NCBI RefSeq assembly: GCF_000939975.1
Contig: NZ_LK391969.1
Span: 2,549,953-2,613,952, forward strand
Source of the DNA: Pseudomonas saudimassiliensis
Lineage (GTDB): Bacteria > Pseudomonadota > Gammaproteobacteria > Pseudomonadales > Pseudomonadaceae
Reading direction: 5' to 3'
DNA: 64,000 nt
The translations under genes and the position numbers were made by a program. Below are positions 9,690-21,320 of the stretch, one piece after another. The notes beneath the pieces were generated by a model. That model did no database searches. It had not been told where the DNA came from and saw only the letters and a list, made by a program, of their open reading frames with translations. Numbering within the stretch: position 1 is the first letter of the stretch; each line of letters starts with the position of its first letter.

Positions 9690-10019
9690 ATGGAAACCGC
9701 AATTGAATGGCTGGTAGCCGGGTTGTTGCTGTTGGGCAGCCTGTTTGCCCTGATCGGGTCCTTTGGCCTGTACAAGCTGCCGGATTTCTACATGCGTCTG
9801 CATGGGCCGACCAAGGCGACCACCCTGGGCGTGGGCGCACTGGTGGTCGCCTCCATGGTGTATTTCAGTTCAACCGGGGAGGTTGGCCTGCATGAGCTGC
9901 TGATTACCCTGTTCCTGTTCATTACCGCCCCGACCAGCGCCAACATGCTGGCCAAGGCCGCCATGCAGGTTCGGGCCGCACGGGTCGAACGGACCCGGGG
10001 CGAACCCTGGGAACAGTAA
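9690..10019 (+). CDS. mrpG: Mrp antiporter subunit G
   Basis: A 109-residue MrpG/PhaG-type antiporter subunit (not the PHA enzyme PhaG), with three helices and the conserved LYKLPDFYMRLHGPTKATTLG loop. It has a good ribosome site (AAGGAG) before the ATG and is the last gene of the mrpA-G operon. The operon ends at a long stem-loop about 50 bp downstream. Confidence 0.95.
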   Translation: METAIEWLVAGLLLLGSLFALIGSFGLYKLPDFYMRLHGPTKATTLGVGALVVASMVYFSSTGEVGLHELLITLFLFITAPTSANMLAKAAMQVRAARVERTRGEPWEQ

Positions 10020-10067
10020 GCGGGTAGGAAGTGATTCTGCCGGGAGGCAGGAACGAGCGACTCGATT

Positions 10068-10107
10068 GGCTGCGATCATCCCGGGTGAGCCCCGGATGAT
10101 CGCAGCC
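10068..10107. terminator. bidirectional terminator between mrpG and the OmpA-like gene
   Basis: A perfect 14-bp inverted repeat (GGCTGCGATCATCC and its complement) surrounds a 12-nt GC-rich centre, placed between two convergent genes. There is no strong T tract on either side, so the stem itself is the main signal. Confidence 0.7.
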
Positions 10108-10118
10108 GGATCAGCAGA

Positions 10119-10664
10119 TCAGTCAGCCAGCGCGATGCTGGTGGGGTAGGGCGTCAGGATGATTTCTACCCGGCGGTTGAGCTTGCGACCGGTAGGGCTG
10201 GCATTGTCAGCGCGGGGCTGGTTGTCGGCCATGGCGCTCAGGCGCATGCGTTGACGCTCGATGCCGCCCAGGCGCAGGACGCTGGCAACTGCCTGGGCCC
10301 GCTCCATGCTCAGCTTCTTGTTCAGCTCGTCGCTGCCGTCGCTGTCGCTGTGGCCGACCACGGTTAGCTGGCTGGCGCCATCGACCTTCAGTGCCTGGGC
10401 AACCTTGCTCAGCGGCACCAGGCCCGAGGGCAACAACAGGGTGCGTTTGGGATGGAAGTTGCCATCCACCGGGATCATCAGGCGGATCTGCTCGCCTTCG
10501 CGCTCAATCTCATAACCTTGCTGTTTAGCAATGCTGGTGAGATTGACGATACGTGATTCGGCCCAGGACGGTGCCGGCGGGGCCACCTCGACCACTTCCT
10601 GCTTGGAAGAACAGGCGGTTACGAAAACCAGTGAAGCAAGCGTCAGTGTTTTTATGATATTCAT
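10119..10664 (-). CDS. OmpA-family peptidoglycan-binding lipoprotein
   Basis: A lipoprotein of about 181 residues. I chose the ATG at 10664 (MNIIKTLTLASLVFVTACSS) because it gives a compact signal peptide with lipobox VTAC; a longer frame upstream lacks signal-peptide character. The C-terminal half is an OmpA-like domain (LTVVGHSDSDGSDELNKKLS through GRKLNRRVEI) that binds meso-diaminopimelate in peptidoglycan. The likely role is tethering the outer membrane to the cell wall. It is convergent with the mrp operon. Confidence 0.88.
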   Translation of the reverse strand: MNIIKTLTLASLVFVTACSSKQEVVEVAPPAPSWAESRIVNLTSIAKQQGYEIEREGEQIRLMIPVDGNFHPKRTLLLPSGLVPLSKVAQALKVDGASQLTVVGHSDSDGSDELNKKLSMERAQAVASVLRLGGIERQRMRLSAMADNQPRADNASPTGRKLNRRVEIILTPYPTSIALAD

Positions 10665-10796
10665 GTGCAATCCAGACGGTGAGTTAACCTGGGCAATTTC
10701 GAAGTGCACACAGATTAGCACTCGGCAAGCGAATTGTGACCACCAAATTCAAGCAATTCATCGGTTTATGGCCGATTCTTCAAAGAGGTTCACACT

Positions 10797-11462
10797 ATGG
10801 CAGGTTGGTTTGGCCGGACACCGGCGCTGGCAGTCGCTTTTCTTACCCTGAGCCTGACTGGCTGCGCCTCATGGTCCCTCTGGCCGTCCGCAGCTGAAGG
10901 CCCCGCACAGCGGGTCGCCGGGCTGATCGAGCGGGGCGCCGATGGCCGCTGGATAGTGCGGCCCTGCGGCGAAGAACATGAACGGCTGCTGCAGCCGACC
11001 CCGCAGCTGCAGGAGCTGTTCGACGACGTTGCCCAGCCGGGGCAGATCTCCATGTTTGCGGAGTTGCTGGTCACCGAGGAAGACGGCCGTTGGGTCGTCC
11101 AGCGGACCCAGCGCCTGCAGACAACCGGACGCGGTTGCATGGATAACAGCGCCAAGCATAGCCAGTGGGTCGCCTTCAGTCTGGATCCGGCCTGGCGCGT
11201 GGATATCACTGCCCAGGGGTTGACGCTGGACACCGACGATGCGGAAAGTGGTCGGCAGCTGGCGACCATCCACGAGCAGATGCCCGACGGCGCCCAGGTA
11301 TTTCGTGGTGTCCAGGACCAGGGGCTGGAGTTGTGGCTGTATCCGTCCGGCTGCATTGACCGGAGCACCGGCGATTATTACCACCTGAGCGCGACCCTGG
11401 TACGGGATGGGCAGCGGCTGCGCGGCTGTGGGTATGAAGGTGGGCAGGCGGCGGCACCCTGA
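10797..11462 (+). CDS. COG3650/META-like lipoprotein
   Basis: A 221-residue lipoprotein (lipobox LSLTGC at about residue 22). The middle holds a degenerate form of the NEPFW-type motif (DPAWRVDITAQGL). The C-terminus carries the paired-cysteine pattern SGCIDxSTGDYYHLSA...GCGY typical of the C-terminal domain of COG3650 lipoproteins. Function is unknown; relatives are linked to envelope stress or heat-shock HslJ-type proteins. It is single, and it ends at a bidirectional terminator shared with braG. Confidence 0.7.
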   Translation: MAGWFGRTPALAVAFLTLSLTGCASWSLWPSAAEGPAQRVAGLIERGADGRWIVRPCGEEHERLLQPTPQLQELFDDVAQPGQISMFAELLVTEEDGRWVVQRTQRLQTTGRGCMDNSAKHSQWVAFSLDPAWRVDITAQGLTLDTDDAESGRQLATIHEQMPDGAQVFRGVQDQGLELWLYPSGCIDRSTGDYYHLSATLVRDGQRLRGCGYEGGQAAAP

Positions 11463-11469
11463 GTAGTTG

Positions 11470-11498
11470 CTGGGGGTAGGGCGGCGCCCTGACCCCAG
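11470..11498. terminator. bidirectional terminator
   Basis: A nearly continuous hairpin (CTGGGG and AGGGCG pairing with CGCCCT and CCCCAG) lies in the 38-bp gap between two convergent genes. It can stop transcription from both sides. Confidence 0.6.
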
Positions 11499-11500
11499 CC

Positions 11501-12202
<702 letters not shown>

Positions 12203-12204
12203 GC

Positions 12205-12978
12205 TCAGGTCTCCCCCAGGTAGGCCTTGATCACCGCCGGGTCCCGGCATACCTGCGCCGGCGTGCCGGCGGCCAGCGGGCAACCCTGGTTGATCACCAC
12301 CACGTGATCGGAAATACCCATTACCAGCTTCATGTCGTGTTCGATCAGCAAGATGGTCAGCCCGTGGTCGCTGCGCAGCTCGGCAATCAGTTCCTGCAGG
12401 TCGGCGGTCTCCCGGGGGTTGAGTCCGGCGGCGGGTTCGTCGAGCATCAGCAAGGTCGGCTGGGTGACCATGCAGCGGGCAATTTCCAGGCGGCGCTGCT
12501 GCCCGTAGGCCAGGGTGCCGGCGGTGCGGTTGGCAAACTCGAGCAGGCCGGTGCGCTCCAGCCACTGGGCGGCCCGCTCCCGCGCTTCCTTTTCACTGCG
12601 ACGGAAACCGGGGGTTTTCAGCAATCCGGCCAGCATGCTGGTATTCAGGTGTTGATGCTGGGCCACCAGCAGGTTCTCCGCCACGCTCATCTGCTTGAAC
12701 AGCCGCACGTGCTGGAAGGTGCGCACCATCCCTTTGCGGGCCAGCTTGAAGCCGGGCAGGCCGCTGACTTCCTCGCCGCGGAAGCGGATACTGCCGGCGC
12801 TCGGTTTGTAGAAGCCGGTCAGGCAATTGAATACTGTGGTCTTGCCGGCACCATTGGGGCCGATCAGGGACACGATCTGGCCTTCGCCAACCTGCAGCGC
12901 CACCTGGTCCACCGCCAGCAGCCCACCGAAGCGCATGCACAGGCCCGATACGTCCAGCAGCGGGGCGGTGATGCTCAT
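12205..12978 (-). CDS. braF: branched-chain amino acid ABC transporter ATP-binding protein LivG/BraF
   Basis: A 257-residue ATPase with Walker A GPNGAGKT, the LivG-type signature [12 protein letters not shown] and Walker [13 protein letters not shown]. It overlaps livM by 4 bp (ATGA), implying coupled translation. It pairs with BraG under the membrane permeases BraD and BraE. Confidence 0.95.
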   Translation of the reverse strand: MSITAPLLDVSGLCMRFGGLLAVDQVALQVGEGQIVSLIGPNGAGKTTVFNCLTGFYKPSAGSIRFRGEEVSGLPGFKLARKGMVRTFQHVRLFKQMSVAENLLVAQHQHLNTSMLAGLLKTPGFRRSEKEARERAAQWLERTGLLEFANRTAGTLAYGQQRRLEIARCMVTQPTLLMLDEPAAGLNPRETADLQELIAELRSDHGLTILLIEHDMKLVMGISDHVVVINQGCPLAAGTPAQVCRDPAVIKAYLGET

Positions 12979-14230
12979 GTGCGTAGCTCCAGGTGCGGGC
13001 GTTTCATCGGCAGCAGGCCCTGGGGGCGCCAGATCATCATCAGCACCATCAGCAGGCCGAACAGCAGCATGCGGTATTCATCGAACTGGCGCGCCATCTC
13101 CGGCAGCAGGGTCATGATGATCGCAGCCAGGATCACCCCAAGCTGGGAGCCCATGCCGCCCAGTACGACGATGGCGAGAATGATTGCCGACTCGATGAAG
13201 GTAAAGGATTCCGGGCTGATGAAGCCCTGCCGCGCGGCGAAGAAGCAGCCGGCGAAACCGGCAAAGGTCGCGCCTATGGTAAAGGCATTGAGCTTGACCG
13301 CCGTGGGGTTGATGCCCAGCGAACGACAGGCCACTTCGTCTTCACGCAGGGCTTCCCAGGCCCGGCCCACCGGCATGCGCAGCAGGCGGTTGATCACGAA
13401 CAGCGTCACCAGCACCAGCACCAGGGCGAGGAAGTAGAGGAACATCACCCGATGTATCGGGTTGAACTCGATGCCGAAGAACCCGTGGAAGGTCTGCATG
13501 CCCTCGCTGGCGCGGCGGCTGAACTCCAGGCCGAACAGGTCCGGCTTGGGAATGCTGCCGATGCCGTTAGGGCCATTGGTCAGGCTGGTGAAGTTGTTCA
13601 GCAGGATGCGGATGATCTCGCCGAACCCCAGGGTAACGATGGCCAGATAGTCGCCGCGCAGGCGCAGCACCGGAAAGCCCAGCAGGAAGCCGAACAGCGC
13701 CGCCATCGCCCCGGCGGCAGCCAACCCGGTCCAGAAGCCGATGCCGAAATACATGGCCAGCATGGCGTAGGTATAGGCGCCGACGGCGTAGAAGCCGACG
13801 TAGCCCAGATCCAGCAGGCCGGCCAGCCCGACCACGATATTCAGCCCCAGCCCGAGCATCACGTAGATCAGCACCAGGGTGGCCAGGTCGATACTGCTGC
13901 GATCGCCCCAATAAAACGGCCAGACCAGCGCAGCGGCAATCAGGAAACACCAGAACAGCCGACGCACCGCCGGCCGCCCGGCCAGGATGCTAAAGGCCGC
14001 GGGCGTGCGGGGCAGGGCGGGCACCTTGAACCAGAGCGCGGCCAGGTGATCACGGAACAGGTTGAACAGGAAGAGGAACAGGGCGGCTGCGGCGATCTTC
14101 ATCGCCACGTCCGCTCCGGCGCCCGTCAGCACCAGGCCGGTGCCCTGCTGGCTGATTCGCACGCCCATCAGCAGGCCGCTGAGCACGACCACCACTACTG
14201 CGGAGATCAGCGCCGGTTTCAAGTTGCGCA

Positions 14231-14234
<4 letters not shown>
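12975..14234 (-). CDS. braE: branched-chain amino acid ABC transporter permease LivM/BraE
   Basis: A 419-residue permease. The first ~120 residues carry additional helices before the conserved LivM core ([20 protein letters not shown] onward). The core includes the permease loop [17 protein letters not shown], which contacts the ATPases. The start codon overlaps the braD stop. The long N-terminus is normal for Pseudomonas BraE. Confidence 0.95.
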
Positions 14235-15157
<923 letters not shown>

Positions 15158-15213
15158 GGGCACATCCATGGACATGGGGTCGGCGCCGGTCGCCGACCCG
15201 TGAACAGGCTGCG

Positions 15214-16341
15214 TTATTGGCTCAGGGCAGTCTTGGTGCCGTCCGCGTGCCACTTGTAGACCACGAAGTTGAAATCCTTCAGGTCGCCCTTTTCATCGAA
15301 GGCCAGCTTGCCGGTGGGTGTGTCGAAGGTGTTGCTGCGCAGTGCCTCGGCCACCTCGGTCGGGTCGGTGCTTTCCGCCAGGCGGATGCCATCGGCTATG
15401 ACCTGAACCGCGGCGTAGGAGGGGAATACGAAGGGACCGCGGGGGTCCTGCTTGCGCTCCTTGAACGCCTCGACCAGATGGGCGTTGGCGGGGTCCTCGT
15501 CAAAGGCCTTGGGCAGGGTAACCAGCATGCCCTCGGCCGCCTCGCCGGCAATGGCGCTGATATCACTGTTACCCACGCCTTCGGGCCCCATGAAGGTAAT
15601 GTCGAGGCCCTGTTCCCGCGCCTGGCGCAGGATCAGCCCCAATTCCGGGTGGTAGCCGCCGAAATAGGCGAAGTCGACCCCGGACTGGCGCAGGCGGGCG
15701 ATCAGCGAGGAAAAGTCCTTGTCGCCAGCGGTGATGCCGTCGAAGATCGGCACCTCGATACCGGCCTCGGTCAGCACGCTGCGCACTGCGGTGGCGATGC
15801 CTTCGCCGTACTGCTGTTTGTCATGGATCACCGCGACTTTCTTCGGCTTCACATGCTCGACGATGTAGTTGCCGGCGGTCGGGCCCTGCAGGCTGTCCAG
15901 GCCGATGGTGCGGAAGATCAGCTCATAACCGCGGTTGGTGATGTCCGGGCTGGTGGCGGCGGGAGTGACCATGAGGATGCCTTCGTCCTCATAGATGTCG
16001 GTGGCGGGCTGGGTCGAGCTGGAGCAGAGATGGCCGACGACGAAACTGATGCCTTCGTTGACGATACGGTTGGCCACCGCGACTGCCTGTTTCGGGTCGC
16101 AGGCATCATCGAACACCACACCTTCCAGTTGGGCGCCGTTCACACCGCCCGCCTTGTTGATCATCTCGATGGCCATGTTGGCGCCGGTGAATTGCATGTC
16201 GCCGTACTGCGCTACCGCGCCGGTAACCGGGCCGGCCAGGGCGATGCGGATAGTCTCGGCGGCCAGCGTCAGCGTACTGACTCCCGCCAGGGCGGTCATG
16301 ACGATGAACTGAGAAAGAACCTTGCGCTGTGTCTTTTTCAT
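15214..16341 (-). CDS. braC: periplasmic branched-chain amino acid-binding protein LivJ/BraC
   Basis: A 375-residue periplasmic binding protein. The signal peptide runs to about residue 28 ([12 protein letters not shown]). The pair of cysteines (DDACDPKQA and GHLCSSST) forms the conserved disulfide of LivJ-type proteins. It is the first gene of braCDEFG and, as usual for the most abundant component, is separated from the permeases by a longer gap. It captures Leu, Ile, Val and probably Ala/Thr. Confidence 0.95.
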   Translation of the reverse strand: MKKTQRKVLSQFIVMTALAGVSTLTLAAETIRIALAGPVTGAVAQYGDMQFTGANMAIEMINKAGGVNGAQLEGVVFDDACDPKQAVAVANRIVNEGISFVVGHLCSSSTQPATDIYEDEGILMVTPAATSPDITNRGYELIFRTIGLDSLQGPTAGNYIVEHVKPKKVAVIHDKQQYGEGIATAVRSVLTEAGIEVPIFDGITAGDKDFSSLIARLRQSGVDFAYFGGYHPELGLILRQAREQGLDITFMGPEGVGNSDISAIAGEAAEGMLVTLPKAFDEDPANAHLVEAFKERKQDPRGPFVFPSYAAVQVIADGIRLAESTDPTEVAEALRSNTFDTPTGKLAFDEKGDLKDFNFVVYKWHADGTKTALSQ

Positions 16342-16563
16342 GCCATTTGCTCACTTTATTGGAATTATGACCCGTCTGTTGGCACTTGCTCATCCAGCCA
16401 GGGCGCTGCACTGGCCATGACAGCTCGACAGACACTTGAACTGTAGCGGAGGTGATGCCAACTCGCTACCCCTGGCACCGTTTCGGTTGATCGTCTGCGG
16501 ATATTGCATCTGGCGCTGTGGCGGTTACCATGCGCAGCATTCATTGTCTTGAGGTGACCCGCC

Positions 16564-16863
16564 ATGTCCGCGCCCAGCGAAACCTACGCCGCCATCCTTG
16601 GCGCCACCGCCCAGATCGATTGGCATACCCTGGAACCCCACTTCGCCCGGGGCGAGTTGCTGGTAGTGACCAGCGCCCTGGACCTGGTCGAAGTCGCCCA
16701 AGCGTTCATCGACGACGACAGCGGGAAAGTGAAGGGCTGGATGGAGCAGGGGCAAGTGGCAAAGGCGACCGACGCCCAGGCCGCGGACTGGTTCGAACGC
16801 AACCCGGATACCTTGTGGGCGGTGGTGATTCGGCCCTGGGTGTTGGTTCAGGAGCGGGGTTGA
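16564..16863 (+). CDS. DUF2288 family protein
   Basis: A 99-residue cytosolic protein of the DUF2288 family (IDWHTLEPHFARGELLVV, then WVLVQE near the end). It is small and acidic with no membrane segment. It is conserved in Pseudomonas and cyanobacteria, but no function is established. It stands alone with its own terminator. Confidence 0.8.
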   Translation: MSAPSETYAAILGATAQIDWHTLEPHFARGELLVVTSALDLVEVAQAFIDDDSGKVKGWMEQGQVAKATDAQAADWFERNPDTLWAVVIRPWVLVQERG

Positions 16864-16890
16864 GCGGTCAGCTTTTTCCCCTCTCCCCAG

Positions 16891-16913
16891 CCCTCTCCCG
16901 CGAGGGGAGAGGG
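16891..16913 (+). terminator. hairpin in a CCCTCTCCCC-type dispersed repeat
   Basis: CCCTCTCCC pairs with GGGAGAGGG across a GCGAG loop, followed by TTTGTTTG, about 28 bp after the DUF2288 stop. The sequence belongs to the common proteobacterial repeat of the form CCCTCTCCCC. Confidence 0.6.
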
Positions 16914-17026
16914 AGTTTGTTTGTGCAAATCGGCATATAGGTGCCTGATCGGAGCCCATTCCTAACTGCCGGTGTAGCAGGTATCGGCGGGCTAGTATCG
17001 TTCCCTCTGCCTAGTGGGGCGAAACG

Positions 17027-17049
17027 GAAAAAGCGAAGCATTGCTTCGC
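17027..17049 (-). terminator. intrinsic terminator of the PhnD-type ABC operon
   Basis: Read on the minus strand, a 7-bp stem (GCGAAGC with GCTTCGC, 3-nt loop) is directly followed by TTTTTCC. This is a textbook intrinsic terminator, 60 bp beyond the stop of the last permease gene. Confidence 0.75.
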
Positions 17050-17108
17050 CCGCTTGGGTGCGCTGAACTCTGCAAGGGCCGGGGCCGGAAGGAGGCTGGG
17101 AAGAGGGG

Positions 17109-17873
17109 CTACCCCCAACGCCGCCGCAGCCAGGCGCTCAGCGCATCCACCAGTAGCACCATCACCAGCATCGCCAGGATAACCGTGGAGGCCCGTGCCT
17201 GCTGGAACAGGCTCAGCGTCACATAGAGCATCTGCCCCAGCCCGCCAGCGCCGACAAAGCCCAGCACCGCCGCCATGCGGATGTTGTTTTCCCAGCGGTA
17301 CAGGCTATAGCTCAGCCACTGGGGCAACACGCCGGGCAGGGTGCCGTAGCAGAATGCCTTGATCGGCCCGGCGCCGGCTTCGCGCAGAGCGTGGGTCGGG
17401 TCGGGCGGGGTGTTTTCCAGCGCCTCGGCAAACAGTCGACCGAGCACCCCGGCGGTGTGCAGCGCGAGCGCCAGGGTCCCGGCGAAGGGCCCCAGCCCCG
17501 CAGCCAGCACCATGAGCGCCGCCCACACCAGCTCGGGGATCGAACGCAGAGCATTGAGCAGCAGCCGGGCGAGCATCTTTGCCACGGCTCCCAGCCGCCC
17601 GGCGGCCAGCAGGCTCAGCCCCGCACCGGCCAATGCTGCCAGCAGGGTGCCGATGGCGGAAATGGCCAGGGTCTCCAGGGCGCCATCGACTATCTGCCGC
17701 AGCCAACCGGCGGAGGTGTCCGGCGGGAAAAAGGATCCTGCGTATTGCTGCATCTGGGCCAGGCCATCGCCACGGAACAGGGCGGCCAGGTCAAGCTGCA
17801 ACCAGCTGAAGGAGGCGATGATCGCCGCCAGCAGCAAAGCAACCCACAGCAGCACCTCGAGATGCCGCTTCAT
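17109..17873 (-). CDS. PhnE-type ABC transporter permease (putative selenate/phosphonate class), second subunit
   Basis: A 254-residue permease with about six helices. The cytoplasmic coupling loop (EAGAGPIKAFCYGTLPGVLP) matches PhnE/PtxC-type permeases. It overlaps the upstream permease gene by 4 bp (ATGA). It is the last gene of a four-gene operon (binding protein, ATPase, two permeases), and two different permease genes suggest a heterodimeric channel. Confidence 0.87.
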   Translation of the reverse strand: MKRHLEVLLWVALLLAAIIASFSWLQLDLAALFRGDGLAQMQQYAGSFFPPDTSAGWLRQIVDGALETLAISAIGTLLAALAGAGLSLLAAGRLGAVAKMLARLLLNALRSIPELVWAALMVLAAGLGPFAGTLALALHTAGVLGRLFAEALENTPPDPTHALREAGAGPIKAFCYGTLPGVLPQWLSYSLYRWENNIRMAAVLGFVGAGGLGQMLYVTLSLFQQARASTVILAMLVMVLLVDALSAWLRRRWG

Positions 17874-18706
17874 GCCAGCCGCCGGCGCAACAGGTTGCTG
17901 AGCTGGTCGGCGGCCAGTACCAGGAACAGGAAGGTCAGCAATATGGTGACCACCTCACCGCCGGCGAACATGCGGATCGACAGGTCGATCATCTGCCCCA
18001 GGCCGCCCGCACCGACAAAACCCATGATCACCGAGGCGCGGATGGCGCACTCCCAGCGGTACAGGGTGTAGGACGTCAGCTCCTGGGCGGCGGCGGGCAG
18101 GATGCCGTAGCAGAAGGCGGCCAGGCGAGAGCTGCCAGCCTGCAGTAAAGCCTGGGCGGGGCGGCGGTCGACGGATTCGTAGATTTCCGCATACACCTTG
18201 CCGAGCATGCCGCTGTAGGTGATGGCGATGGCCAATACCCCGGCGGTGGGCCCCAGCCCCACAGCACGCACAAAGAGCAGCGCCCAGACGATTTCCGGAA
18301 TACTGCGCAGCACGATCAGCAGCAGGCGCGCCGGATAGCGCAGCAGGCGGCCGAGGTAGCTGGGTTGCCCGTTGGACAGTGCTGATACCGACAGCGCGTG
18401 GCTCGATAGCAGGCTCAGCGGCACCGCCACCAGCAGCGCCAGTACCAGGCCGGCGGTAGCCATGGCCAGGGTGTCCAGGGTCGCTTTGAACAGCAGGGCA
18501 AGAAAGCCGGGCGACAGGTCCGGCGGCCAGAAGCCGGCGAGAAAGCGGGAGAAGATATCCAGGTTGCGCGGATCCAGCAGGGTCGCGGGCCTGAACTCGG
18601 TCAATACCAGGCCGGGCCAGAGCACCAGCAGCGCCAGGCAGGTCAGCAGCAGCCGGGGCAGGGCCGCCGGGTCGCGGGGCGGTTGGCCAGCGCCGCTCAG
18701 CTGCAT
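17870..18706 (-). CDS. PhnE-type ABC transporter permease, first subunit
   Basis: A 278-residue permease paralogous to the downstream gene, with the coupling loop [21 protein letters not shown] and the conserved end [14 protein letters not shown]. It overlaps the ATPase gene by 10 bp. The N-terminal 30 residues are Pro-rich, and a hydrophobic helix begins at about residue 17. Confidence 0.87.
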   Translation of the reverse strand: MQLSGAGQPPRDPAALPRLLLTCLALLVLWPGLVLTEFRPATLLDPRNLDIFSRFLAGFWPPDLSPGFLALLFKATLDTLAMATAGLVLALLVAVPLSLLSSHALSVSALSNGQPSYLGRLLRYPARLLLIVLRSIPEIVWALLFVRAVGLGPTAGVLAIAITYSGMLGKVYAEIYESVDRRPAQALLQAGSSRLAAFCYGILPAAAQELTSYTLYRWECAIRASVIMGFVGAGGLGQMIDLSIRMFAGGEVVTILLTFLFLVLAADQLSNLLRRRLA

Positions 18707-19506
18707 CGACCAACCGCCAGGGGCGCTGGGCTCGGGACACCATAGCCGGGGGCTGCGTCGCTGAAACTCTCATTGATGTACAGCTGGTCCAGCTCGGCCT
18801 GGGTGACCTGTTCGACCGGCAGATCAAACAGGATTTGCCCGGCGCGCAGGCCAATGATCCGCGGAAAGTGCCGTAGCGCCAGGTCCACCGCATGCAGGCT
18901 GGCGATCAGGCTGATGCCGCGCTCGGCGGCAACCTCGGCCAGCAGGCTCAAGGTATGGTCCGCCAGTACCGGGTCCATGGCGGATACTGGCTCGTCCGCC
19001 AGCAGTAGATCGGCCTGTTGGTACAGCACGCGGGCGATCCCCACCCGCTGCAGCTGCCCACCGGACAGCTGATCGCAGCGGGCGAACAGCTTGTCCTGCA
19101 GGTCCAGGGGCGCCAGGGCGGCGCGGGCTCCGGCAACGTCCAGCGGATAGCACAGCGATACCAGCGCGCGCAGCAGTGACCAGTGGCCCAGGCGCCCGGC
19201 CAGCACGGCGGTGACCACCCGCTGGCGCGGTGGCAATGGCGGGCTCTGGTGGATCAGGCCGATACGACTGCGCAGGCGACGCAGGGCGCGGCCCCGCAGG
19301 GTTGCCGGGTCGCTGCCAAGCAGGTGCAGCCGCCCGGTGCTGGGCACCAGGGCCGTACCGAGCAGCCGCAACAGGCTGGTCTTGCCCGCCCCCGAAGGGC
19401 CGATGATGGCGATCCGTTCGCCCCGCTGGACAGTCAGATCAAGGTGGCGCAGGGCTTGATAACCGTTGGCGTGGGTCAGACCCACGCCCTCAAGCCTCAG
19501 GGTCAC
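18697..19506 (-). CDS. PhnC-type ABC transporter ATP-binding protein
   Basis: A 269-residue ATPase with Walker [10 protein letters not shown]-loop IHQS, signature [15 protein letters not shown] and Walker [14 protein letters not shown]. It probably starts with GTG at 19506, overlapping the binding-protein stop (GTGA). PhnC relatives import phosphonate, phosphite or oxyanions; the binding protein points to the putative selenate class. Confidence 0.88.
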   Translation of the reverse strand: MTLRLEGVGLTHANGYQALRHLDLTVQRGERIAIIGPSGAGKTSLLRLLGTALVPSTGRLHLLGSDPATLRGRALRRLRSRIGLIHQSPPLPPRQRVVTAVLAGRLGHWSLLRALVSLCYPLDVAGARAALAPLDLQDKLFARCDQLSGGQLQRVGIARVLYQQADLLLADEPVSAMDPVLADHTLSLLAEVAAERGISLIASLHAVDLALRHFPRIIGLRAGQILFDLPVEQVTQAELDQLYINESFSDAAPGYGVPSPAPLAVGRCS

Positions 19507-20369
19507 TGCAGCAGGCCAGCGGCGCGGGCCGCCTCTTCGATACCCTTGTAGTTGTCAGCATTGGTCTCGACAAAACGCGACGCCCGCTGCAGATCCAGGA
19601 TGGCCTTGTGCTCGGGGTTTTCCGGGTCCAGCTTGAGGAAGGCCGCCTTGATGTCCTGCACCAGCTGCGCGTCCAGATCGCCGCGCACGGTCCAGTTGTA
19701 GTCGAAGTAGGTGGGCGTGGTGCTGTACACCCGTACCTTGCTGGTATCGACCTTCTTCTCCTCGACCAGCTTGTCCCAGACCGAGGTATTCAGCACGCCC
19801 GCATCTACCCGGCCGGCTTCGACCCAGGCGACGGTGGCATCATGGGCGCCGGAGAAGCCGACGCGGCTGAAGTCTTCGTCCGGGTTGATACCGTCCCGCA
19901 TCAGGAAGTAGCGGGGCATCAGGTGGCCGGAGGTGGAAGAAACCGAGCCGAAGGCGAAGCTCTTGCCCTGCAGGTCCTGGTGATCCTCGATCTGCGGGTC
20001 AGCGGTGATGAAGGTGCTGGTGAAGACTTCATCCTGCTCGCGTTGTACCAGCGGAATGGCATCGCCGGTGCGCAGTCGCGCCTGGACGAAGGTGAAGCCT
20101 CCCAGCCAGGCCAGATCCAGCCGGCCGGCCCCCAGCGCCTCGACCACCCCTGCGTAATCGGATACCGGCTGGAAGCGCACTTCCATACCCAGCTCCTGCT
20201 GCAGATAGGCGCCCAGGGGCTCGAATTTGCGCAGCAGCTCGGTGGGCGCCTCATCGGGAATGGCAGAGACGCGCAACACCGTGGTCTCGGCGTGGGCGGG
20301 CAAAAAACTGGCGGCAAGGGTCATGCAAACGCCGGCCAGGATGGCCAGCGGGCGGCGAAAGGTCGACAT
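19503..20369 (-). CDS. PhnD-family substrate-binding protein, putative selenate transporter type
   Basis: A 288-residue periplasmic protein. The signal peptide ends near [16 protein letters not shown]. The blocks [34 protein letters not shown] and [20 protein letters not shown] match what I recall of the Pseudomonas proteins annotated as putative selenate ABC transporter binding proteins, a PhnD branch. It is the first gene of its operon, with GGAGA before the ATG, and is transcribed divergently from the isomerase gene. The true ligand is not proven. Confidence 0.82.
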   Translation of the reverse strand: MSTFRRPLAILAGVCMTLAASFLPAHAETTVLRVSAIPDEAPTELLRKFEPLGAYLQQELGMEVRFQPVSDYAGVVEALGAGRLDLAWLGGFTFVQARLRTGDAIPLVQREQDEVFTSTFITADPQIEDHQDLQGKSFAFGSVSSTSGHLMPRYFLMRDGINPDEDFSRVGFSGAHDATVAWVEAGRVDAGVLNTSVWDKLVEEKKVDTSKVRVYSTTPTYFDYNWTVRGDLDAQLVQDIKAAFLKLDPENPEHKAILDLQRASRFVETNADNYKGIEEAARAAGLLQ

Positions 20370-20504
20370 GTCATTCTCCGGTTCAATAGCGGAAGACTCC
20401 CGCCCGGGGGTCGAGGCCGAGCGAGGCGTGGCGCAAGTTTACTGGAACCGGCCGGGCGGGCAAACTGCTATACAGTGATGAGAATATCTTTTGGAGGATT
20501 TTCC

Positions 20505-21320
20505 ATGTCCTGGCCGCTGGCTGCCAATCTTTCCATGCTGTTTGCCGACCTGCCCATGGCCGAGCGTTGCCATGCGGCGGCGGAGGCGGGCTTTGATGGT
20601 GTCGAAATCCAGTTCCCCTACGACATTCCCGCCGCCACCTTGCAGAACCACCTTGCCGCCGCCGGCATGCCGCTGGTGCTGATCAACGTGCCGGCCGGGG
20701 ATCTGATGACCGGCGGCCCGGGTCTGGCCGGGGTGCCCAGCCGGGAAGCTGCCTTCGATGAGGCCCTGCAACAGGCGGTGGAATATGCTCTGGTGCTGCG
20801 CCCGGAGAAGGTCAACGTCCTGCCTGGCCGGCTGGCCGAGGGCGTAGATCGGGAAGCAGCGCTTGATACCCTGGCGCGCAACCTGGGCAAGGCTGCCAAG
20901 GCTTTTGCCGATATCAACGTGTGCCTGGTGTGCGAGGCGATCAACCGCCACGATATGCCCGGCTTCCTGCTCGGCAGCAGCGAGGAGCTGTTGGCCATGA
21001 TCGAGCGGGTCGACCACCCGAATCTCTCGGCCCAGCTGGACCTGTACCACCTGGCGCGCATGGGCGAATCGATTCCCGCGTCGGTCGCGCTGCTGGCCGG
21101 GCGGATCGGCCATGTGCAGTTTGCCGATGCACCGGGAAGGGGCGAGCCCGGCACCGGCAATCTGGATTTCCACGAAGCTTTCGGGGCGCTGAACGAGCAT
21201 GGTTACCGGGGCTGGCTGGCCGCGGAGTACAAGCCCGCCTTGCCGCCGGAGCAGAGTCTGCAGTGGCTGGCGCAGTGGACTGCCGCCGGCACTTTCAGAC
21301 TCCAGGCCCGCAGCGTATGA
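20505..21320 (+). CDS. hyi: hydroxypyruvate isomerase-like (Hyi/OtnI family) sugar isomerase
   Basis: A 271-residue TIM-barrel protein. I chose the ATG at 20505 because GGAGG lies 8 nt upstream; the frame is open further up but has no signal there. The metal/catalytic glutamates appear as Glu144 (CLVCEAINRHDMPG) and Glu241 (LAAEYKP), and LDLYH and FADAPGRGEPG are family signatures. It interconverts hydroxypyruvate and tartronate semialdehyde or a related keto acid. No glyoxylate-pathway genes adjoin it, so the physiological substrate is uncertain. Confidence 0.88.
   Translation: MSWPLAANLSMLFADLPMAERCHAAAEAGFDGVEIQFPYDIPAATLQNHLAAAGMPLVLINVPAGDLMTGGPGLAGVPSREAAFDEALQQAVEYALVLRPEKVNVLPGRLAEGVDREAALDTLARNLGKAAKAFADINVCLVCEAINRHDMPGFLLGSSEELLAMIERVDHPNLSAQLDLYHLARMGESIPASVALLAGRIGHVQFADAPGRGEPGTGNLDFHEAFGALNEHGYRGWLAAEYKPALPPEQSLQWLAQWTAAGTFRLQARSV

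Noticed and set aside
19608..20504. Upstream in-frame extension of the hydroxypyruvate isomerase frame (about 300 codons).
   Set aside because: It is antisense to the PhnD-type binding protein; the ATG at 20505 has a clear ribosome site.
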